Shown here piece after piece: positions 36,704-45,825 of a DNA stretch of 64,000 nt. Origin of the DNA: Akanthomyces muscarius (Eukaryota > Ascomycota > Sordariomycetes > Hypocreales > Cordycipitaceae). The notes under the pieces were generated by a model that ran no database searches, had not been told where the DNA came from, and saw only the letters and a program-made list of their open reading frames with translations. Position numbers and translations under genes: made by a program. Position 1 is the first letter of the stretch. Every line of letters begins with the position of its first letter. The stretch is taken from assembly GCF_028009165.1 (NCBI RefSeq), contig NC_079246.1, positions 558,001 through 622,000 of the forward strand, given 5' to 3'.

Positions 36704-38341
36704 ATGAGTGCCTCCATCTCCAGACTCCTTCTTACATCCCGCGCCGCCGCCACTTCTCGCTCCTCCTGCACCCTTCGAGCTTCATCCCTGTCCCGTCCTA
36801 CCTTTGGAGCTCTCCAGACCTACACCCCCGCCGCCTTTCGCACCATGGCCACTTCACAGAAGATCAAGGTCAAGAACCCCGTCGTCGAGCTCGATGGCGA
36901 CGAGATGACCCGCATCATCTGGCAGAGCATCAAGGACAAGTTCATCCACCCCTACCTCGACATTGATCTCAAGTACTACGATCTCGGCCTCGAGTACCGT
37001 GACCAGACCGACGACCAGGTCACCATTGACGCCGCCGAGGCCATCAAGAAGTACTCTGTTGGTGTCAAGTGCGCGACCATTACCCCCGATGAGGCCCGCG
37101 TTGAGGAGTTCAAGCTCAAGAAGAGTAAGTTGTCCATGGCCTCTCCCATCGTCTCAACGCTCGGCTCCAGGCATTATTACTTGCCGGAACTCTGCTGCGT
37201 TCTGTACTTGACCAAACCAATGCTGACCAACACACAGTGTGGCTCTCCCCCAACGGCACCATCCGCAACGCCCTCGGCGGTACAGTCTTCCGTGAGCCCA
37301 TCGTCATCCCCCGAATCCCCCGCCTCGTCCCCGGCTGGAAGCAGCCCATCATCATCGGCCGCCACGCCTTTGGCGACCAGTACCGCGCCAAGGACCGCGT
37401 CATCCCCGGCCCCGGCAAGCTCTCCATGGTCTACACCCCCGAGGGCGGCAAGCCCGAGGAGCTCGAGGTCTTTGACTTTAAGACGTCGGGCGGCGTCGCC
37501 CAGACCCAGTACAACACGGACGAGTCCATCACCGGCTTCGCCCACGCCTCCTTCAAGCTCGCCCTCGACAAGGGCTACCCCCTCTACATGAGCACCAAAA
37601 ACACCATTCTCAAAAAGTACGACGGCCGCTTCAAGGACATTTTCCAGGAAATCTACGACTCCACTTACAAGCAGGACTTTGAGGCCAAGAAGATTTGGTA
37701 CGAGCACCGCCTCATTGACGACATGGTTGCCCAGATGATGAAGAGCTCTGGCGGCTACATTATGGCTCTCAAGAGTACGTTGGCCTGCACGGAACTGTCT
37801 TTCTTTGTTTTTTGCCTCACTCTTCTTTTCTCATTTTCTGCTTCCACCTAAAATCAAGCCTCCTTTGGTTTACGTCTTTTCGGTTTTAATTGCACTTTGC
37901 TAACGCCCCCCAGACTATGACGGTGACGTCCAGTCCGACGTCGTCGCTCAGGGCTTCGGCTCCCTCGGCCTCATGACCTCGGTCCTCATCACCCCTGACG
38001 GCAAGACGTTCGAGTCCGAGGCCGCCCACGGCACCGTCACCCGCCACTACCGCGAGCACCAAAAGGGCAACGAGACGTCGACCAACCCCATCGCCTCCAT
38101 CTTTGCCTGGACCCGCGGCCTCGTCCAGCGCGGCAAGCTCGACGAGACCCCCGACGTCGTCTCCTTCGCCGAGGCCCTCGAGCGCGCCTGCATCGACACC
38201 GTCGACGTCGACGGCATCATGACAAAGGACCTCGCCCTCGCCTGCGGCAAGACGGGCCGCGAGGACTACGTCACCACCACCGACTACCTAAACGCCGTCG
38301 AGCGCCGCCTCAAGCAGAGCTTCTCCCAGGGCAAGCTGTAA
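36704..38341 (+). CDS. NADP-dependent isocitrate dehydrogenase, probable dual-targeted
   Basis: Exons 36704-37124, 37238-37774 and 37914-38341 encode 461 residues. The first about 47 residues are an Arg/Ser/Ala-rich mitochondrial presequence ([19 protein letters not shown]) and end at an internal in-frame ATG at 36845 ([20 protein letters not shown]), where cytosolic forms of the enzyme begin. Catalytic landmarks include [33 protein letters not shown] with its substrate-binding Arg residues, [20 protein letters not shown] and the [16 protein letters not shown] cofactor loop. It converts isocitrate to 2-oxoglutarate and makes NADPH. The last three residues, GKL, resemble a weak peroxisomal PTS1. 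Codon use is strongly C-ending, as in a highly expressed gene. Confidence 0.97.
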
Positions 38342-39283
38342 AAATGCCGAAGAGGGAAAAATAAAAATAAAAAGCATCAACTCAAAAGAATATTTTCTAT
38401 ATACATCTAGCCGCGCTGTTTTTTAGCCCTCTTTTTTTATTGGCCCATGAACTTGGTTTGTTGCTACATGCTCACGAAATGGAGCAAACGACGGACGCAA
38501 TGGTTCTGCCCCTCCGAGGCAGACCCGCAAGAGATCTGCTTCGTCTCCGGCATCGGAAGCACGGCACAGACCCGCGGCATCCGAACGAGAGAGAAAAAAC
38601 AGCGCATGGTGTTGGAAACATGGTAAAGAGGGACATGTGACGGGATAGGAACGAGATTTATATACCACATAACATTTCAGTCATGTCAGCCCCCCCAAAG
38701 ACGTGTGGGTTTTTTTTGGGAATATACATTGCATCTTCGCTACTCCCCAGGGAATCCTTGCACAGTGAGGACTCGCTGATTAGTTGTATTTGGAAATTGC
38801 ATCTTTCATTGAAAATTGACCTGAATTGTAATCGCTGCTAAAAGTACATGAATCTCTTTTTTTCTTATTCCCTCCGTCAAAATATCCAGCTGGTGACGGA
38901 AATCTCGTCTGCATCACTGTTCCCGTTGTTTGCGCCCCTTTGTCCATTTTTGTTGTATCCCTGCTCAGCCAGATATCCCTTCTCCTTTGATTGCCTGCCT
39001 TGGTGCTTTTTTTTTTTGCTGTCTCGGATGTATACACTGTGTTAGCCGTTCACAGAGACAAGCAAGACAGCTACATTACGCAGCAAAATGTATTTGATCC
39101 CATGACCCCAAACGGAAACTCATGTAGCGAAAAGTGAAACCCCCTTTGGAAGAAGAAAAACCCCCGACTTATTCTAGACCAGCATGTATTGTTTGTGCTG
39201 CTAGTGTTGTGAATACGTGGATGGGCAGCTTCCTCTATTGCCACGGCGCTTCTCAAACGAAAAAAAGGCAAACAGCGCCGCAG
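38342..39283. other. Convergent intergenic region
   Basis: 942 bp between the isocitrate dehydrogenase and Iec3 stops. AT-rich 3' sequence (AAAAATAAAAATAAAAAGC just after 38350) is a plausible polyadenylation region. No gene was seen. Confidence 0.5.
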
Positions 39284-40415
39284 TTACTCGGCAGCCTCCC
39301 TCTTCACGCGGCGACCGCTCGGCGTGCCGTCGGCGTCGCTCTTGCGCTTCTTCTTGGCCGGCCTGCTGGCCGAGCCGCCCGGCCTGTATCCGGCGTCGTC
39401 TTTTCTCTTGCGCTTGCCGCGACCGACGGGCGTGCCGTGGTCGTGGTCCTCCTCCATGCTAGCGTCCGCGTCGCCGGCCTTGTCGCTCTTTTCCACCGTG
39501 GCGGCGGCGGCGGCGGCGGCGACATTGCTCGCGCGAGAGGACACGCCGCTCGCGCGCTTACTCCGGGCGGAGGGCTTGCCGCCGCGTTCGGCGCGTCCGC
39601 CGCGGGACTTGCGAGCGCTGGTGCCGTTGCCGTGGCCGCTGGCGGAGGCGGCGGCGGCGGCATCGGCAGCATCACCACCGGCGGTGGCGTCGTCGTGGTG
39701 CGCCGCCTCACCGTCCTGGAGGAAGATTTTGGGAGCGTGCTTGCGCAGCCAGTTGGTGACGCTGGTCGGGTTCTTGAGGTGCGGATGCGAGGCGAGGTGG
39801 CTGTTGGGGTGGGCGCGGGGCGCGAGCGTCGGGAGGTGGGCGTCGGTGTTGAGGCTGTTGTCCACGGAGAAGATGTAGTCATCGACGTCGTCGGCCGTCA
39901 GGAAGCTGGCGGGGTGCGACTCGCCGTCGGCCACGGTCAGGTCCTCAATCAGGGACGCGTGAGCGCCCTTGGCCGCGGCGTAGCTGGTGTGTGGCACCGC
40001 CGTCAGGAGCTCCTCGAGCTTCTTCAGGGCGGCGGCTTTTGTCGACGCGTGGTCGCGGTCGATGGCGAGCGTTGGGGCCTTGGCGTCGTCGTTCGGCGGG
40101 AGGGCCACGTCTATGCGCTTGTCAAGAGGGATCTGGGCAGAGTTGTTGATGTCGAGGAGGATGTCGAGGAGGCGGCTAGAGACGGTCGGGTCAGCAGTTT
40201 ATCAGCAGGTAGAGTTGATGCACAACGTACTCATTTTCAACGGCCAGGCGCTTCACCGTCGTTGCCGTCTTTGCTTCTTGCTTGTGCAGCTCTTCGCCGC
40301 TTTGCATCTTCCTATCAAACACGATGCGCATCTTTCGGTACTTTTTCTTCCATGACTTGTAGCCGACCGTCTTGCGCTCGGTAGGGCGCTCCAACTTGAA
40401 TTGTATTTCTTCCAT
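39284..40415 (-). CDS. INO80 chromatin-remodelling complex subunit Iec3
   Basis: Exons 40415-40231 and 40175-39284 encode 358 residues. The N-terminus contains YKSWKKKYRKMRIVFDRKMQ and the stretch AVENDRLLDILLDIN formed across the intron, which together are the Ino80_Iec3 (PF14612) signature. The middle has a short helical region ending TNWLRKHAPKIF. The C-terminal third is Ala-, Lys- and Arg-rich with several nuclear localisation-like clusters (GKRKRKDD, PAKKKRKSD). Iec3 is a fungal-specific INO80 subunit that acts in the nucleus on nucleosomes. The long open frame on the opposite strand is a GC-rich shadow. Confidence 0.9.
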
Positions 40416-41742
40416 TGCGGATTTGTGATGTGTGGTTTATGCAAAGAATTGGAAGAAAAGCGCAATGGCGGAGAGCAGGCTCTTAGCGTTGAGGACGCGA
40501 CGCTGCTGAGCGTCAGCAAGACTGTCCTGGTCCTTGGCGTAGCTTCCGGCTGGTTGGGCGCGCGCGCGAACAGCAGTGTTGGAGTTTTGATGATGAAATG
40601 CGGCGCGATAATCGAGGTTGAATGAAAAATCTGTAGCGGGAGATGCCAATGCGCGGAAATTTGACGGACGTTGAAGCGGGAGGGAGGATGGAGTTTGATG
40701 AAGAAGGCAGGGAGGGATGGGGATGTGACGGAGATGGAGAGGGCGAGAAAAGGGTTTGCTTGAGGCGCCTCTACGGGCTGTGAACAGACACCACCATGTC
40801 GAGGCGCGGTGGGTATCGTCGCGCACTCAAACTGCGCTGGCGCCAGACGCACCTACCCTGCAGGGCCGCCATTTTTGCATTTTCTACTTATATATTCATC
40901 TTTCGCTGGCGAATGTAAATCGTCATTGAGATTTGAGTGACCAGGCGAGCACGATTAAAGAGAAGGTGTATTAGACTTTTACATTGAACGCAAAATGAGG
41001 TTCTTCCTAACGAGCTTATGACAAACAGAACTTCACCTACAAAAGGATACACACCGGAAACTGCGTCCTGCTGTATGATTCACTTTTAGATTGGGCTCTA
41101 CTGTATGCTGTCTGGGCCAAGTCGTCGAACACACCATGTTGGACCTTGATCTTCTTAGCAAGGTTACGGATCCTGAGAACATTCCATTCGTCAGGCGCGA
41201 CAGGACTGTTATTCTCTCTGACAACGTTGGGTCAGACGAGACTAAGCTACTGAATGTTGCACTGCGAATGGCAAAGGAAGTCGCTGCACATCCATTGACC
41301 GCATAACTTACTGGTATGGCTGAGAGACAGATTGGCGCCGGGCGCGAATATGAAGGAGGTCTTGGACGAGAACCGCCGCCTTTTCAAACGACGCGTCGAA
41401 TCTCCATGTGGCGAAGACACGGATTTGCGTAGGACTATGCTGAGCGTCTTTGGGAAAGCCCTAGGCGATCAGATCTGGGCTCTACCCGCGCTCCTGTTCT
41501 CCCACAATGTCTTGATGGAGAAATCGCCACCCAATCAAGCGTGCATTGTGGATTAATCATGGTCTATTTCTAGCATATGTCATAGTGCTAGGCAACGAAA
41601 CGGTGCGCCAAGGTACAAATGGAGTCGCTTCACGTCTTCACACACGGCAGGGCAAAGTTTTATGTTGGTAGGTTTTCAAGATGACGAAATTAGTCGTTGG
41701 AAGGCACTGTGGGTGAATGAATCATTTATGACATCTTTTTAA
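40416..41742. other. Spacer with possible decayed coding fragments
   Basis: 1.33 kb. Two neighbouring plus-strand frames, 41091-41306 and 41332-41556, have amino acid content that looks protein-like (ETKLLNVALRMAKEVAAHPL in the first). Neither has a recognisable family and the frames are shifted relative to each other. I cannot say whether they are relics of one gene; the Ala/Leu-rich helix faintly recalls the C-terminal part of crotonase-fold enzymes. Confidence 0.3.
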
Positions 41743-42274
41743 CTAGGACCGTGCCCAAGTCGCATCACGCAGCGCCTTGACCTGGTCGTGGTTTCTCTGA
41801 ACCCCTTGCAGCTGCTGTTCAATAGCCATGTAAGTCTGATCAGAGCTGCTCCTGCCCAACTTGCCCAACTTGTCCCTAGCATCTTTGTAGGCTTTCAGGG
41901 CGCGGTCCTCGCCACGCTCTACCTCATTGAGAATTGCCTCCTCATCCTTGCCCGTCACCATTGATTTGAGATTGACCCATCCGCGATGGAGATCCCCGGT
42001 TGTAGAAGTCGACGTCTCCGGATCGCCTCCAAGACGCCGGACCTCTGTCTGAAGGTCGAGGGCAGCTGTCCCACACTCTTGAGCTCGTTGGACAAAGTAT
42101 GACTTCAGTTCGGGATTCTTGATGTCCTCCGCAGATGCCTTAAATCCTTTCTCGCCATCTTTTGAGTATTCGATCAAGTCGTTCAACACGTCAATGACGT
42201 CTTTATTCGCGTTACCCTTATGTGGATTAGCCACGCTTGCTGGGATTGGCGTCTGTCAAGTAGTAACTTACCAT
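41743..42274 (-). CDS. Small helical-bundle protein of bacterial DUF2383 / PA2169 family
   Basis: Read without splicing, the frame starts at a GTG. A better model uses the ATG complementary to 42272-42274, followed at once by a 55-bp intron (42271-42217, donor GTAAGT, branch-like GCTAAT, acceptor AAG), then exon 42216-41743, giving 158 residues. The body, VIDVLNDLIEYSKDGEKGF, EVRRLGGDPETSTSTTG, DLHRGWVNLKSMVTGKDEEA and ILNEVERGEDRALKAYKDAR, matches the PA2169/DUF2383 four-helix family. I know this family mainly from proteobacteria and bacteroidetes, where it is ferritin-like in fold and of unclear role. Origin by horizontal transfer is likely. A start-adjacent intron would mark adaptation to eukaryotic expression. 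Function is unknown. Confidence 0.82.
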
Positions 42275-43442
42275 GATGAGTTATGAGTTATCAGGAAATC
42301 TTTGATATGATGATTAGTAGAAGCTGTGATGAGTACGATTGACTTGTGAGTGTTCGAGAAAGACCAAAGGCATGCTTTAAGTAATTATTTCTACGTTGGC
42401 AGATCATTCTGCAGTGAATACATTTTCCAAGGCCGCGCTCACCACTTCCGTGATCACGTTGCTTCTTTCATCATATTTGTAGCTTTGACGTCACAACATG
42501 CGCCAGAACAGGATTGGCAGTAAGTTAAATCTGTTTATTGACCAAGATCAGCGTAAGAGGTCGAGACCTTGCCACATCATGATGCATGATGCAGCTACTT
42601 GCGTCACACAGTAGTACAGTGTCTCACTGGTGACAACCAAAAGCAAAGATCATGTACCAGGTGTACGACGAAAATGGGGCATGCTCATAATAATACACCT
42701 CAAACTGCATGGCATAACATCTAAAAGATGCCTAGGCCATGGATTTTGCAAATTTATGATCACTGGTGGCATAGTGTCTGCTACTGTGCTTTGGATCTCG
42801 TTGCGGTGCGCACGAAGCCAGACATCGCCATGTGTGAGGCCCACAGGTAGATATTACTGCGCACTTACACTACGTTTAACAGGCATACTGTGAGGACTGG
42901 TAGTGTTAGGTCAACCACCCGGTCATAGAGACCAAAAAGATGTAGCAATGGTAGCCAACAGGGCCGGATATCCTTGACGTCCACTCTATCATATCTATCA
43001 GGTCCGTGACACATACCTACCCATGAATCTACTAATTTTATCATGTATTTCTCCTTACTTTACAGAATAATCCTTTTTCTTGAACTCAATATTAGTTACG
43101 TGAGCTTTTTTTAAATTGGGTTCATTTAATGTATTGATTATATTGAATTAACGTTAAGTATTTTCAAGTTAAGAAATAAAGTAGCTCAGAAGTAGGGATA
43201 TTTTCGTAGCTCTCTATTGTAATAAGCAGCACTGTGATATATACTCTATTGATTCAATTTGGAGTTTGATTCTAGCATAAAGACAAGACTTTCACAAGGG
43301 ACTCCTGTGCCGCCCCCAAATGGGCGCTGTCGACAACACCGAACACATGCACAGTGCAGCATTTGTTGTTACCTGTCATCTACATGCCACTCAATGCATG
43401 CTCATTTTAAATCTCACTCAACAGTGTCCTCTGCTTTAAAGG
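42275..43442. other. AT-rich gene-poor spacer
   Basis: No gene was seen. The segment 43020-43260 is conspicuously AT-rich with many TTAA/TAAT runs, unlike the GC-rich DNA in the first 40 kb. It may be a decayed (possibly RIP-affected) repeat or an accessory-region spacer. No terminal repeats or transposase frame could be identified. Confidence 0.45.
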
Positions 43443-44264
43443 ATGGCGACTGGGCTTCCCGGCTTCCTGGACCTTCCCCCAGAATTGCGCAACAAGGTTT
43501 GGCGGGCGGCGCTGCCCACCAACGTTGGGCGGACCCTCTACTTCTGTAGAGACAAGCGCTATTAGTGTTCGCGCAGACGGAAGAGCCCGACCCTATATTT
43601 CTCAAGAATATTGCCGAAATGGCCATAGATTTTCAAACAGACTCGCTAGATGACGACAAAGAGTTCTATATACCGCTTATTTTCGTCAAATCGGGAGGCA
43701 CGCGGCATCACGTTGTCCTGGCTCGACGAGGAGGTATGCATCTAGCTAACGTCAAGAATTATGCATCGCTAAACGCACAGTGACAAGGTATCAAATTTGA
43801 GCGGCCGCGGCCTGGGCGATGCCTCTTTAGGCGTCCGTTCGACTGCACATCCGACACGATGTATGTCCATGACGACAAATGGGACGACTTTTATCTGCAG
43901 CCGATAGAGCGAATAGACGTGCCTGAGCTTATGGACTAAAGTGTTAATATTAACAGGGAGATTAATAGAAGCACTATCTCTAAGGTGCTTTTTATGCAGG
44001 ACGACACTGTAGTCGTGGCTACCTGGTTTGTATTCGTGGCTAGATGTCACTGTGATCTTCGTCGTGGTCAGCGCGCTGCTAGACGTCCCGTACGAATCAT
44101 GCCGGTAGGAGCTGCACGGCACTGACGGTGAGGCGCTTGTCTGGTATAGAAGGACTTCTGATTTCGAAGCTTGGCAGAGAACAGGTAACTTTGTCGACGA
44201 GGATTTACATGGAAAGATAGAACAGTTTGCTCGCGATAACTTGGAGGAGCAGCACTCATTCTAG
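43443..44264 (+). pseudogene. Broken 2EXR-domain family gene
   Basis: An ATG at 43443 opens MATGLPGFLDLPPELRNKVW, the start signature of the fungal 2EXR (F-box-like) family, but the frame ends at a TAG after about 40 codons. Protein-like sequence resumes in other frames: KNIAEMAIDFQTDSLDDDKE with EFYIPLIFVKSGG (from about 43595), DTMYVHDDKWDDFYLQPIER (from about 43857), and a C-terminal-looking segment GNFVDEDLHGKIEQFARDNL ending at a TAG at 44262-44264. Several stops and at least two frame changes separate these blocks, and no set of GT-AG introns repairs them. I call it a pseudogene. Function of intact relatives is unknown; they are abundant, fast-evolving families in Pezizomycotina. Confidence 0.7.
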
Positions 44265-44631
44265 AACTTGCCCACCCTAGAAATCCGCCCTGTCACCATC
44301 GTTCGAGCCTAATGACATATATTTCTATTTACTGAGTAAGTTGAAAAGACAGGTGGTCCACCGCCGGCGATACGAATAAGCTTACGCAGTAGTGCACCAC
44401 TGGCCGTGCTAACCAGGCCACGGCGTCTGGTGATGGGGAAGCTGTCGCCATGCATCACAGTGAACGACATCAACTATTACCTCAGGTTACCATGCGACGT
44501 GTATAAATATCAATCTCACATATATTGAATCACTGCTTTTGTACCAATCTGAGCAATGCCGACGTCACCAAAGTAGAAACCATCTCCACCACGAATCCCA
44601 CATCCCTCAACGAGACCCTCCCTCCCGCACC
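44265..44631. other. Intergenic, 3' side of the TcB-TcC gene
   Basis: 367 bp. It contains GTATAAATATCAATC near 44500. On the minus strand this lies just downstream of the toxin-gene stop, so it is more likely 3' UTR/polyadenylation sequence than a promoter. No gene was seen. Confidence 0.4.
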
Positions 44632-45825
44632 TCAATTCCAGTACTTGCTAATGAGAATCTTCGCCTCCGCACCCAAGGCACCTGCCGCACCGCCAATCAC
44701 CGCGCCAGCCGCCGTACCGACAATGGGCAGCACGCTTCCCACAAGAGCACCAACCGCGGCGCCCGCTGCGGCGCCTGCCAAAACACCCGTTCCGTAGCCC
44801 GCCAGCTCGGCGCCCTTTGGACCCAGATTCTGCTGCGCCCACTCCGAGCTCTCAACCTTTTTGTCCACCCATCCACCGACCGCGGCACCAGCGGCCGCGC
44901 CACCCGCCGCAGCACCGACCGCGACAATGGCGGCGCCGGTCGCCAGCGTCGCTCCTCCGGCGGCCGTGATGGCCGTCGCCTTGGTCCCGACGGCGAAGAC
45001 GCCGATGCCCGTGACGTTGGCCGCCAGATCCATGCCGGCCTGGGCCTGCTCGCTCTTGCTGATGCCCTTGTGCTCCCCCGTGCCCGTCGCCGCGTGAGCC
45101 TGTCCCGACAGTGACATGACGCCAATGAAGACGCCGAGTGGGCCCAGAATCTTGGAGCCGGTGCCGACGTACTTGGACAGCCCGCCTGCGCGCTCAATGA
45201 CGGCCAGCGTGCCCGACTCGAGGGTCTGCGTCGCCGCCACGATGCCCGGCGAGTCGACGCGCTGAATCAGCGGCTCCAGCTGCCCGGCCTTTTTCATAAT
45301 GGTCCCGAGCTCGCCTGCGAAATCGGCGAGCCCTTGCTCCGTGGCACCCTCGAGCCCGCGCAGCGTCACGGCGAGGCGCACCTTGCCGTAGTCATCGCTG
45401 AGCTGCGCCAGGTTGGTCGTGTGCTTGTTGAGCTGCGTGATGATGCGCGAGGACGCGTCCTTGAGCTTGTCCAGCACCAGCGAGCCGTCTTCCGAGTACT
45501 TTGAAAAGTTGAGCAGCTTGTGCTCGTACGCCGTCTTCCACTCCTGCACGATGAAGTCAATGTAGCTGGACCCCTTGACGCCCCCCGTCTTGGCATTGGC
45601 GAGGTACGTTTCGAATTTGACCGCCATTTCGCTTCCCTCCGCCAGTGAGCTTTGGAGGAACTTGGCAAAGTCGCCGGCTGCTGCTCGCCCGGCCACGCGG
45701 TACTGCTGGATCAGCGCACCGCCGCCTTTGAGGTTGAGGTCCTCCAGGTGGATCTTGTCATTGGCTCGCGCCGCAATATCCTTCCATGCCCAGCCGGCGA
45801 ATTCGGGAGGCGGATTCGCGTTTGT
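44632..45825 (-). other. Hypervariable cargo region of the TcB-TcC protein
   Basis: About 398 residues follow the RHS-core ADPSG motif. I recognise no ADP-ribosyltransferase, deamidase or protease motif. The first part is helical and charged. The last about 170 residues are Ala/Gly-rich and hydrophobic (TGAAIVAVGAAAGGAAAGAA; SVLPIVGTAAGAVIGGAAGA), resembling glycine-zipper or membrane-inserting segments. A pore-forming or membrane-active effector is one inference; a degenerated cargo is another. Confidence 0.6.

Noticed and set aside
39134..40384. 416-codon plus-strand frame across Iec3
   Set aside because: Antisense shadow of a GC-rich coding region; the composition is Val/Ala/Gly/Arg repeats and the minus strand encodes the Iec3 signature.
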